20,525 nucleotides of DNA from NCBI GenBank assembly GCA_946480965.1, contig CAMLMI010000037.1, forward strand, positions 1 through 20,525. The letters are read 5' to 3'. This document shows positions 1 to 6,785 of the stretch, piece by piece (position 1 is the stretch's first letter; every line of letters begins with the position of its first letter). The translations under genes were made by a program, and so were the position numbers. This DNA is from an uncultured Verrucomicrobiales bacterium (GTDB lineage Bacteria > Verrucomicrobiota > Verrucomicrobiae > Limisphaerales > CANJSG01). The notes below the pieces were generated by a model. The model had not been told where the DNA came from. It searched no databases and worked only from the letters and a program-made list of their open reading frames with translations.

Positions 1-1
1 C

Positions 2-109
2 GTCGAGGCCTTGGAACGCTTCGTCGCCCGCGATCCGCTCCGGCGCGTCCACGAATGCGTCTTCGGCGTGCTCGCCTTGGAGAGCGAGCCGGTGGATCCT
101 CGGCTCTGA
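2..109 (+). CDS. C-terminal end of an unrecognised protein (partial)
   Basis: An open frame enters from the left edge and stops with TGA at 107-109, giving 35 residues that begin VEALERFVAR and end EPVDPRL. Codon use is GC-rich at third positions, like the neighbouring genes, which supports real coding. The stop lies one base before the GTG start of the next gene, so the two are probably co-transcribed and translationally coupled. The fragment is too short to name a family, and I do not recognise it. Confidence 0.55.
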   Translation, partial: VEALERFVARDPLRRVHECVFGVLALESEPVDPRL

Positions 110-110
110 C

Positions 111-818
111 GTGAAAGCCACTTCGCCCCAATCCCGGTCGCCAATACTCCGGCGGTTCGACCTTCGGCTTTTCCGGCGCCGCTCCCTGCCCGTGCCCACG
201 TGGCGCGGTTGGTTGCTCGCCGTTCTGATGGGAATCGCCGGGGGCAATCTGCTCCTGCGCGGCGTCTATCCGTTCCTCGCCGTCGCGGAGAAGTTGCCGG
301 CCAAGGTGCTGGTGCTGGAGGGCTGGAACCCCGATTCGGTCTATCAGGAGGCCATCGCCGAGTTCCGGCGCGGCGGCTACGAGAAGCTGCTGGTGACGGG
401 CGGGCCGTTGGACAAGGGCTCGCCGCTCTCCGAATACAAGACCTACGCCGAGATGGGCGCGGCCACGCTGGTCGGCTTCGGCCTCAATCCCGCCGAAGTC
501 CTAGCGGTGCCCGCTCCTCTGACCCGCCGCGACCGGACGTTCAATTCCGCCGTGGCCTTGGCCACCAGGCTCAAAGCCGAGGGAGCCCTGCCCGCCGAGA
601 TCAACCTCGTCTCGGTAGGGCCGCATTGCCGACGCTCGCGGATGCTGTTCGAGAAGGCGCTGGGCGACGGGGTGAAGGTGGGCGTGATCCCGACGGAGCC
701 GAACGACTACGACCCGGCCCGTTGGTGGCGGTCCAGCGCGGGTTTCCGGACGGTGACGGGCGAAGCGATCGCGTATCTCTACGCGCGGTTCCTGTTCAAG
801 CCGGAGGAGGAACGGTAG
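111..818 (+). CDS. YdcF/SanA-like DUF218 membrane protein
   Basis: This 235-residue protein starts with GTG right after the preceding stop. A basic N-terminus (residues 11-25) is followed by one membrane segment at about 33-51, so the rest should lie on the far side of the membrane. The body fits the DUF218 (YdcF/ElyC/SanA) fold: a strand at 64-71 (AKVLVLEGW), a GG at 97-98 after a second strand (KLLVTGG), a TRRDRTFNSA stretch near 138-147 and a strand ending in VSVGPHCRR near 167-175. Family members are linked to envelope integrity and undecaprenyl-carrier metabolism, but the reaction is mostly unknown. Length is typical. The conserved early Gly of many members is replaced by LEGW. The family call is fairly secure; the function is not. 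Confidence 0.75.
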   Translation: MKATSPQSRSPILRRFDLRLFRRRSLPVPTWRGWLLAVLMGIAGGNLLLRGVYPFLAVAEKLPAKVLVLEGWNPDSVYQEAIAEFRRGGYEKLLVTGGPLDKGSPLSEYKTYAEMGAATLVGFGLNPAEVLAVPAPLTRRDRTFNSAVALATRLKAEGALPAEINLVSVGPHCRRSRMLFEKALGDGVKVGVIPTEPNDYDPARWWRSSAGFRTVTGEAIAYLYARFLFKPEEER

Positions 819-835
819 GCGGGAAGAAAATGTTT

Positions 836-857
836 CTTGGCCGACTCAATGGCCAAG
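836..857. terminator. Weak hairpin between convergent genes
   Basis: CTTGGCC (836-842) pairs with GGCCAAG (851-857) around an 8-nt loop. The hairpin lies in the 86-bp gap between the ydcF-like gene and gspK, which face each other. On the minus strand it is followed by an A/T-rich stretch containing TTTT, so it could end the gsp operon. There is no clean T-run on the plus strand. The stem is only 7 bp, so this is tentative. Confidence 0.35.
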
Positions 858-904
858 GCGACGAAAGCCGGGTTGAGGCACCCGCCCACAGGCCGTCCAC
901 CTGT

Positions 905-2002
905 TCATTTCCACGAAAACTGGAGCGTCACGAAGTCCGACTGGTCGTTGGGGGAACGGCGGATGAGGGCGTCGTAGCGGCGCTTGGTGCCGTTGTATTC
1001 GGCTTCGATCTCGATCTGGAAGGTGTGGCTGCGCACGTCGGCGTAGCGCGACATCATGGCGAGCATGTCCTGGCTGAACGCGCCCACGTTGCGCAGTTCG
1101 CCGATGTTGCGGAAGGGCTGGTCGTCTTCCGTGCCGGGCGTCCGGTCGGGGCCGTTGCGCCAATCGATGATCAACTGCGCGGTGTTCTCGTCCATCTCGG
1201 GGATGATCTGGAGCATGGTGAGGTCGGCGCGGTTGATGTTGAGCCGGCCGCCGGAGATGGCGGTGAAGAGATCCTTGAGGCCCACGGGATAGATCGATTC
1301 CTCGCCCGGGGCCCGACCGACGGGACGGGAACCGCCAGGCACGAAGCGGGACGCACCGATGCCGGAATAGGCGGGGCCCCAGAACATCTCGGGCGTGATG
1401 CCCTTGATCAGCTCCAGTTCGAAGATGTCGTCGATGAGCCCGTTCTTCGCCACGTAGGGAATGGGCTGGCTCATGTAGTAGTCGGTCTCGGCCCCGGCCA
1501 GGTGTTCGTTGTCGTCGGTGTCGATCCAATCGAGGATCGAATCGACGATGGTGGGGAACTCGCCGGCATCGACGCCCATGAGGATGAGCGCCTGACGCAG
1601 GACGACGTCGTCGGCGAGGTTGATGTTAAACTTCGTCTCGTTGTCGATGACCTTGTAGGTGTAGCTGCCGCCGTTGATCTCGACGGGTTGGATGGCGAAG
1701 TCGGACAGGATGGAGTTGGTCGTGCCGAGGCCGCCGGCCCAGATCTGGTTGTTGGCTTCGTAGCCGGTTTCCTGGGCGATGCGCTCCTTCTGGCCAATGA
1801 GGAACTTGACGCGTTCCACGGCCGAGCGGGCGATCCATTCAAGGTCGGCGTCGTTGTTCACGTGGCGGGCGAGGCGCATCTCCACGCGCATCCGGTAGGC
1901 GAAGGCCCCGGCCACGACGGTGAGGATCATGACCACGAGCATCACCATCACGAGGGCGATGCCGCGCTGGCTCTTCCACCGGGGATGAGGGGTGAGGTTC
2001 AT
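905..2002 (-). CDS. gspK: Type II secretion minor pseudopilin GspK
   Basis: The 365-residue protein starts with a 14-residue leader ending RG, then a hydrophobic helix (IALVMVMLVVMILTVVAG, 15-32). The mature protein lacks the Glu at position +5 that other pilins carry; this is a known mark of GspK, which caps the pseudopilus tip. A GspK-type soluble domain follows, with a motif DNETKFNINLAD near 120-131 and a second helix-hairpin-helix-like stretch (LNINRADLTMLQIIPEMDENTAQLIIDWR). It is the last gene of the gspFHIJK operon and starts 6 nt after the gspJ stop. No Shine-Dalgarno sequence is visible, so translation probably depends on the upstream gene. Length and order match the family. Confidence 0.9.
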   Translation of the reverse strand: MNLTPHPRWKSQRGIALVMVMLVVMILTVVAGAFAYRMRVEMRLARHVNNDADLEWIARSAVERVKFLIGQKERIAQETGYEANNQIWAGGLGTTNSILSDFAIQPVEINGGSYTYKVIDNETKFNINLADDVVLRQALILMGVDAGEFPTIVDSILDWIDTDDNEHLAGAETDYYMSQPIPYVAKNGLIDDIFELELIKGITPEMFWGPAYSGIGASRFVPGGSRPVGRAPGEESIYPVGLKDLFTAISGGRLNINRADLTMLQIIPEMDENTAQLIIDWRNGPDRTPGTEDDQPFRNIGELRNVGAFSQDMLAMMSRYADVRSHTFQIEIEAEYNGTKRRYDALIRRSPNDQSDFVTLQFSWK

Positions 2003-2008
2003 GGAAAA

Positions 2009-2815
2009 CTACCGAGGACGAGGACCGCCGGGCTGAGGTCTTGGATTTCCAGGATTGCCCGGGTTAGGTCGTGGACCTCCGGGTTGCTGCACCCCCGGCC
2101 TACCTATGCCACCTCCTGGCCGTCGTCCCACCGCCACCGGCGCGGCCGACGGGCTCTGCATATCGGCCGTCACCGCCGTGGACGCGGGCGCGATGATCGA
2201 GGTCATCACGCGGACCTGTTCGCCGCGCCGGGCGTCGCCGAAGGCCAACGACACCTGGATCTGCTTGGGCATGTTGTTCGTCGGACCGGGTTCCGGCAGG
2301 AAAAACTCGGACTCCTGATCGTCCCAGAACTGGATCTCGAAGGCCGTCACGTCCGTGGCCAAGGGAATGACGTAGGGTTCGAACTGGTCGTTCGTGGCCA
2401 GCAACGGAGGGAACTGCGACATGTAGAGCCGGTTGCCTCCGGTCTTCTCGTCCGGTCCGACCCAGAAGGAAACGCGGCGCATGGCCTGCCCGCCGAAGAT
2501 GCCGGAGCCGGGGAACGATTCGGGCAGGCGCGAGACGAGGCTGAGGTAGGAGAAGTCGCCGTCCATGCCCACATCGATCAGGTAGTTCGAGCTGGTGAAG
2601 CCCTGGTAGGTGGTGATCGCGTCCTCGATGCACTTCCGCGTCATGCGTTCGCGCTGGGCGTCGGCGGCGGCCTTGAGGCCCGAGTGGGTGGCTTTGCTGA
2701 CGGAAGACCACGTGGTGTAGATGGCCGTGAGGACCATGGCGAAGATGCCGACGGCCATCAGCACCTCGACCATGGTGAAGGCGGCGACGCGGCGCTGGGG
2801 AACGCGGGGATTCAT
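2009..2815 (-). CDS. gspJ: GspJ-like minor pseudopilin with Pro/Gly-rich tail
   Basis: The 268-residue protein has a short basic leader ending VAA, with predicted prepilin cleavage between A12 and F13, then FTMVEVLMAVGIFAMVLTAIY, a type IV pilin-like helix with Glu at +5. The central part fits GspJ (residues on the fold include FSYLSLVSRLP and ITAFEIQFWDD-like strands). The last ~45 residues are an extension rich in Pro, Gly, Arg and Asn (repeated PGGPRP and NPGNP units) that is not part of the usual GspJ fold. Its ATG overlaps the gspI stop as ATGA, so it is translationally coupled. In the T2SS, GspJ joins GspI and GspK at the pseudopilus tip. The J call rests on order plus N-terminus; the sequence is too diverged to exclude a generic pilin-like protein. 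Confidence 0.8.
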   Translation of the reverse strand: MNPRVPQRRVAAFTMVEVLMAVGIFAMVLTAIYTTWSSVSKATHSGLKAAADAQRERMTRKCIEDAITTYQGFTSSNYLIDVGMDGDFSYLSLVSRLPESFPGSGIFGGQAMRRVSFWVGPDEKTGGNRLYMSQFPPLLATNDQFEPYVIPLATDVTAFEIQFWDDQESEFFLPEPGPTNNMPKQIQVSLAFGDARRGEQVRVMTSIIAPASTAVTADMQSPSAAPVAVGRRPGGGIGRPGVQQPGGPRPNPGNPGNPRPQPGGPRPR

Positions 2816-3333
2816 CGGCGTAGGCCCAGACCGGGCGGGGTGGATTGTGGTTTATAGACCTCGACCTCGAGCTTGGATTCCTCCTGCCCGTTCTGGCCGA
2901 TGACGAATTGGACCCGGAACAACCCGTTGGAACCGATCCAGACGATGTTCCGCTGCCATTCGTAGCCGGGGTAGAGATCGCCGAAGTCGCCGGACTCAAC
3001 GCCTTCCTCCAGCATGTTGGTCAGGGAAAGCTGCGCGGCCAACATGCCGGCGTGGGGCGTCTGGATGGTCAGGGAACGGGCGGCGCGGAGGTTCTGGCTG
3101 ACGAGCGACAGGATGGCGAACATGCACATCACGAAGATGGCCACGGCCATCATGACCTCGACCAAGGTGAAGGCGCCGCGCTCGTAGCGGCGGGTGCTTC
3201 GTTTCCCGAAACCCACCCCTGACCCCTCCCAGGAGGGGAATGGGAAACGCACGTTCGGCGGTCGGACTGCGCCCTGCCTTGTCTCCTCTTGGGAGGGGTT
3301 AGGGGTGGGTTCAACGTGAGCCATGAGCTTCAT
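2812..3333 (-). CDS. gspI: GspI-like minor pseudopilin with an expanded leader
   Basis: The 173-residue protein has the pilin N-terminus FTLVEVMMAVAIFVMCMFAILSLV, cleaved after Ala54, with Glu at +5, followed by a small domain with the GspI-like ARSLTIQTPHAGMLAAQL stretch. I chose ATG at 3333 because it overlaps the gspH stop (ATGA) and has GGGAGG 7 nt upstream, the only clear Shine-Dalgarno I saw in the window. The resulting 54-residue leader is far longer than usual because a 102-bp palindrome (3210-3311) is read through in frame. A GTG at 3216, inside the palindrome arm and behind GGAGG, could also start translation and give a 15-residue leader. A TTG at 3348 is less likely. GspI normally pairs with GspJ and GspK. 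Confidence 0.85.
   Translation of the reverse strand: MKLMAHVEPTPNPSQEETRQGAVRPPNVRFPFPSWEGSGVGFGKRSTRRYERGAFTLVEVMMAVAIFVMCMFAILSLVSQNLRAARSLTIQTPHAGMLAAQLSLTNMLEEGVESGDFGDLYPGYEWQRNIVWIGSNGLFRVQFVIGQNGQEESKLEVEVYKPQSTPPGLGLRR
3210..3311. repeat. 102-bp palindromic element, copy A (inside the gspI leader)
   Basis: A left arm at 3210-3238 is the inverted copy of a right arm at 3283-3311, with 26 of 29 positions matching; the arms carry AACCCACCCCT at the outer ends. The 44-nt interior is not palindromic and shares GTTCGGCGG (3253-3261) and GCGCCCTGCC (3269-3278) with copy B. The element is exactly 34 codons long and is open in the gspI frame, adding roughly PTPNPSQEE and PSWEGSGVG to the leader. 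Confidence 0.85.
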
Positions 3334-3992
3334 CGGATAACCTCCCAATCCGCCGTGCCGGTGATGACCTCCAAAACGATGGACCGGACTTCCATGCCGG
3401 AGGTGAAGACGACGCCGAACTGGTCGCTGGTGCCGTTGGGGTAGAACTTCACCTTCACCTGTTCGTATTCCGTGACCTCGTCGCCGTAGAGCAGCAGACC
3501 CTCAAAGTCCACGCCATCGGGCAACTGGCCTGAGAAGGCCGGTGCCTCGATCTTGGAACCGGTCTCGGCGGTTTCCTCCGAGGCTCCGGAGCCGGCCACG
3601 GTGAAGGTCTTGTCGGCCGGGACGATGACGAGTTCCGCGGTCTTGCCGGAGATGATGGCGGCCGCGCGGGCGGCCGCGCAGGCGTCGAGCAGGTCGCTGG
3701 TGGCCTTGCGCATCCCCTCCTTGTTCATCGAGCGGAACATGCTGGGGATGCCGATGGAGAGGACGAGCGCCACGATGGCGATGACGATCATCATCTCGAC
3801 CAGCGTGAAGGCGCGGAAAGGACGATTCGTGACGGAGGACGGGACCCACCCCTGACCCCTCCGAGGAGGGGATAGGGCAGGACGCTCCGCCGCCGAACAA
3901 GCCGCAACACCGATTCCCCTCCTGGGAGGGGTCAGGGGTGGGTTGCCCCGGCCAAGAAAAACCGTCGCTTCGACTGGAAGTTCTCCACGCAT
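3330..3992 (-). CDS. gspH: GspH-like pseudopilin with an expanded leader
   Basis: The 220-residue protein carries a pilin helix FTLVEMMIVIAIVALVLSIG (62-81), cleaved after Ala61, with Glu at +5, then a GspH-type domain (DLLDACAAARAAAIISGK, a helix running into beta strands ending TADWEVIR). The only plausible start is ATG 3992, which shares a base with the gspF stop (TGATG). No ATG, GTG or TTG lies in frame between the palindrome at 3843-3944 and the cleavage site. The palindrome must therefore be translated, and it forms most of the 61-residue leader. In the T2SS, GspH is a minor pseudopilin below the tip complex. A FimT-like or general pilin role is possible, but the gene order favours GspH. 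Confidence 0.85.
   Translation of the reverse strand: MRGELPVEATVFLGRGNPPLTPPRRGIGVAACSAAERPALSPPRRGQGWVPSSVTNRPFRAFTLVEMMIVIAIVALVLSIGIPSMFRSMNKEGMRKATSDLLDACAAARAAAIISGKTAELVIVPADKTFTVAGSGASEETAETGSKIEAPAFSGQLPDGVDFEGLLLYGDEVTEYEQVKVKFYPNGTSDQFGVVFTSGMEVRSIVLEVITGTADWEVIR
3843..3944. repeat. 102-bp palindromic element, copy B (inside the gspH leader)
   Basis: The arms at 3844-3872 and 3915-3943 are inverted copies matching at 28 of 29 positions. The interior contains CCGCCGAAC (3890-3898) and GGCAGGACGC (3876-3885), the reverse complements of interior blocks in copy A. Copy B is therefore the same element in the opposite orientation, with the same total length of 102 bp. It is read in the gspH frame as NPPLTPPRRG and ALSPPRRGQG with no stop. 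Confidence 0.85.
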
Positions 3993-5257
3993 CAGCGGCC
4001 GATGGACGAGGTGATGGCGAACATGGCGGACAGCACGCTGTAGAGCAGCAGGCCGACGAAGAGCGCCATGATGACGATGATGACCGGCTGGATGAGGCTC
4101 ATCATGACGCCGATCTGGGTCTTGAGCTCGTTCTCGTAGGTGTCGGCCACGTTGCCCAAGGCGGAGGGCACGTCGCCCGTTTCCTCGCCGATGCGGACCA
4201 TGTCCACGAGGAGCTGGGGAAAGAGCTTCGAGCGCAGCAGCGGCTGGGAAAGCGTCTTGCCGTCCGTGACCTCCTCGCGGGCCTTGTTGATGGCCTCCTT
4301 GAGCAGGATGTTGGGCAGCACTTCCTCGGAGATCTTCAGCGCGGTGAGCACGGGCACGCCGTTCTTCAGGAGGGTGGAGAGCGTGCGGGAGAACTGGGCG
4401 TAGAGGTTCAGCTTCACCACCTTGCCCAGCACCGGGGCGCGCATCTTGAAGGCGTCGATGGAGCGCTTGCCTCCGGGCGTGGCGGCGTAGCGCACGAAGA
4501 GGATGCCGATCACGATGACGATGCCCACGAGCACCCACCAGTAGCTGCCCATGAACTTGCCGAAGCCGACGAGGATCTGCGTGGCCATCGGGAGCGGCAC
4601 CTTCATGCCGTCGAAGATCTTCATGAAGTTCGGCAGCATGAAGGTCATGAAGAACACCATGATGCCGATGCCGAGCGTGAAGATGAACGCCGGGTAGATC
4701 ATCGCGGAGGTGAACTTGGACTGGAGCTCGGCGAAGCGCACGTAGTGGTCGCCCATGCGGCGGAGCACGTCCACCAGCGCGCCGCTCTGCTCGCCGGCCT
4801 TCACCATGTTGATGAAGAGGTCGGAGAAGATGCCGCCCTGCTTGCGCATGGCCTCGGACAGGCCCTTGCCCTCGCTGACGTCCTGCTTGAGCTGCTTGCT
4901 GACCTCGCCGGGGATGCCCTTGGTCTCCAGGGAACCCATGCTGTTCAACGCGCTGACCAGCGGCATGCCGGCGTGGAGGAGATTGGCGAGCTGGTTCGCA
5001 TAGTTGCCCAGCTCGGCCAGCTTGGGTTTGCGGCGGCGCTTGTTCTTGAAGAGACCGGCAAAGGGCACCTGGGCGACGGCCTTGGCCTCGTTGTTCCGGG
5101 CGGCCTTGGCGGCCGCGCCCTTCACGTCCGCCACGGAGACCGGGAACATCCCCAGCCGCTCGATCTGCAGGAGCACGGCCGAACGGTCGGCGGCTTCGAG
5201 GGCGCCCTCGACGACTTCTCCCGACCGGCGGCGGGCCTTGTAGCTGAACTGTGGCAT
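3992..5257 (-). CDS. gspF: Type II secretion inner-membrane platform protein GspF
   Basis: The 421-residue protein is a complete GspF/PilC. An N-terminal segment (PQFSYKARRRSGEVVEGALEA) leads into two T2SSF domains at about 84-206 and 288-409. These carry the repeated pattern of a helix bundle (LANLLHAGMPLVSAL and LSTLLKNGVPVLTAL) followed by GE(Q/E)(S/T)G motifs. Three membrane helices lie near 188-215, 240-260 and 388-412. GspF connects the cytoplasmic ATPase GspE to the pseudopilus. It heads the F-H-I-J-K operon; gspE, gspG and gspD are not in the window and must be elsewhere. There is no Shine-Dalgarno sequence before the ATG. PilC of a type IV pilus system is the alternative, but the downstream H-I-J-K genes favour T2SS. 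Confidence 0.93.
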   Translation of the reverse strand: MPQFSYKARRRSGEVVEGALEAADRSAVLLQIERLGMFPVSVADVKGAAAKAARNNEAKAVAQVPFAGLFKNKRRRKPKLAELGNYANQLANLLHAGMPLVSALNSMGSLETKGIPGEVSKQLKQDVSEGKGLSEAMRKQGGIFSDLFINMVKAGEQSGALVDVLRRMGDHYVRFAELQSKFTSAMIYPAFIFTLGIGIMVFFMTFMLPNFMKIFDGMKVPLPMATQILVGFGKFMGSYWWVLVGIVIVIGILFVRYAATPGGKRSIDAFKMRAPVLGKVVKLNLYAQFSRTLSTLLKNGVPVLTALKISEEVLPNILLKEAINKAREEVTDGKTLSQPLLRSKLFPQLLVDMVRIGEETGDVPSALGNVADTYENELKTQIGVMMSLIQPVIIVIMALFVGLLLYSVLSAMFAITSSIGR

Positions 5258-5272
5258 GACGAACGCGACTGT

Positions 5273-5301
5273 ATGATAACCGCACCGGCGGAAAAGTTGT
5301 A
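5273..5301 (-). promoter_or_regulatory. Weak candidate promoter of gspFHIJK
   Basis: Reading the minus strand, TACAAC (5296-5301) and TATCAT (5273-5278) are separated by 17 nt and lie 15 nt before the gspF ATG. The -10 is fair and the -35 is poor. The rest of the 184-bp gap (5258-5441) shows nothing else I can name. Confidence 0.3.
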
Positions 5302-5441
5302 TTCTCGCCCGGAACGCTGATCGAGACCCCGGAGTTCCCGCCCGGTTACGCCCGGCCCCTCGGGAAAACAGGAACGACCATCGCCGCCTGGATTGTCCCC
5401 CGCCCCGGCCGCAGCCTCCCGAGACGTTTTCTTGTGGGATG

Positions 5442-6707
5442 CTAGCCGAGATACGGGATGGTCAGCGGTCCTTGCGGCAGCACGGCCACACGGGCGCGGG
5501 GGCCGAGCGCCTGCAACCGCCGTTTCACTTCTCCTCCCACATCGGCGCACGGTTCCAGATGGCAGGCCCGCAGTCGGTCTTCGGACAAGCCGCCATGAAC
5601 CAGCACGCGGGCGCGGCGCTGGATGAGCGCCTGGATCTGCGCCTGCCATTGTTCGGGGCGGGAGAATCCGGGCGTGGCCAACCGCGCGAGCAGTTCTTCT
5701 GGCCCGGAAACGCTCCGCAGCAATTCGTCGAACGGGCTGTTCGCCGGAACGCCTTCGCTCAGTTCCGCCACGAGGATGACCGTTCCCTGGTTCGCCACGA
5801 TGCGCGACGCGGCGCTGAGGCCCTTCACGCCCTGATAGAGGTTCATGTCGAGCGGGTAGCCGCTGTTCGTCGTGACGACGATGTCGAACGGAGCGTCCAC
5901 GCGCTGCATGGCCGACTTCTTGACGAACGCCGTGCCGACGCGGTGCGCCTGGACCAGATCGCCGGCGAAGACTCCGGTGATCCCGCGCTGGTGGTTCAGC
6001 GTGACGTTGCAGACGAAGCTGAAGCCGACGCGCAGCGCGATGTCGCGCAGCTCCTCCCAGAGCGGGTTGCCCTCGTTGATGCCAAAGGTCGCCTTGGGGC
6101 TGCCGATGTTTCGAGGCCCGTGGTTGCTCATCACCGTGCGCAACGCGGCGCAACCGGGCATGATCCCCTTGGGCCCGCCGCTGAACCCGGCGAAGAAATG
6201 CGGCTCTATGAAGCCGGTGATGATCCGCAGGTCCGCCTCGGCGATGTGCCGATTGATCAAGGCCGGGGTGCCGTCACCGGTGACGCCGAACTGGACCATC
6301 TCCGCCTCGTTCTCCGGCTCGTGGTTCACCACGCGGTAATTCGCGACCACCTCCGGCGTGAGCATTTGCTCCAGCTCGGCCTTGGTGTTCGGCCGGTGGG
6401 TCCCGAGTTGGTTGAGGAGGACGATGTTTTCGCGGGGCACCAGCGGCGCGAGGAACTCCAGCAACCAAGGGATGATCTTGTGGTTCGGCGTGGCCCGCGT
6501 GATGTCGGTGAAAGCGATGCAGACGCGAGAATCTTTCCGGACGAGCGTCCGCAACGGGCGACAGCCGATCGGCTGCTCCAGCGCCGCGAGAAAGGTGCCG
6601 CGTTCATCCGGCACGCGGGGAACATGGGACGGTTCGATGACCGTGGTGCGGTCGTCGGGAAAATCGACGTCGAGGTGGCCCCGGCCGTAGGCGAGAGAAA
6701 GACGCAT
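5442..6707 (-). CDS. larA: LarA-family nickel-pincer racemase (lactate racemase homologue)
   Basis: The 421-residue protein matches LarA (DUF2088) along its whole length. The functional residues of the Lactobacillus plantarum enzyme appear with a constant offset of 4: D68 and R71 in DITRATP, H104 in GTHR, H170 in EPHFFAGF, K180 in GGPKGIMPG and H196 in MSNHG. K180 would carry the nickel-pincer cofactor and H196 would ligate nickel. A Lys in NLYQGVKG (295) fits the second catalytic Lys. LarA interconverts the enantiomers of lactate or related 2-hydroxyacids. The cofactor genes larB, larC and larE are not here. I chose ATG 6707 over an in-frame TTG at 6725 because LarA proteins typically begin at this strand. 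Substrate cannot be told from sequence. Confidence 0.85.
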   Translation of the reverse strand: MRLSLAYGRGHLDVDFPDDRTTVIEPSHVPRVPDERGTFLAALEQPIGCRPLRTLVRKDSRVCIAFTDITRATPNHKIIPWLLEFLAPLVPRENIVLLNQLGTHRPNTKAELEQMLTPEVVANYRVVNHEPENEAEMVQFGVTGDGTPALINRHIAEADLRIITGFIEPHFFAGFSGGPKGIMPGCAALRTVMSNHGPRNIGSPKATFGINEGNPLWEELRDIALRVGFSFVCNVTLNHQRGITGVFAGDLVQAHRVGTAFVKKSAMQRVDAPFDIVVTTNSGYPLDMNLYQGVKGLSAASRIVANQGTVILVAELSEGVPANSPFDELLRSVSGPEELLARLATPGFSRPEQWQAQIQALIQRRARVLVHGGLSEDRLRACHLEPCADVGGEVKRRLQALGPRARVAVLPQGPLTIPYLG

Positions 6708-6785
6708 CGCCCGGGGATACGGCAACCGGCCCGCCGGGGAAAGCCCCGCGCGGAAGCCAAATCGGGCCTCTTGAGATTGTGCGGC

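Noticed and set aside
200..2857. 885-codon open frame on the plus strand
   Set aside because: It lies antisense to gspK and gspJ and across the ydcF-like gene in another frame. Its product is Arg/Gly/His-rich low complexity. The opposite strand carries recognisable pseudopilins, so this is a GC-driven shadow.
3210..3311. Intrinsic terminator inside the gsp operon
   Set aside because: The arms form a long stem but are separated by a 44-nt interior and no T-run follows; it lies in the middle of a coupled operon.
3210..3944. CRISPR-like repeats
   Set aside because: There are only two copies, each an internal palindrome about 100 bp long, in opposite orientations and inside coding sequence. There is no regular spacer pattern and no cas gene.
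4045..5285. 651-codon frame on the minus strand that ends as gspH
   Set aside because: The upstream part is a shifted-frame reading of gspF with an Arg/His/Pro-rich product. Only the part from ATG 3992 is gspH.
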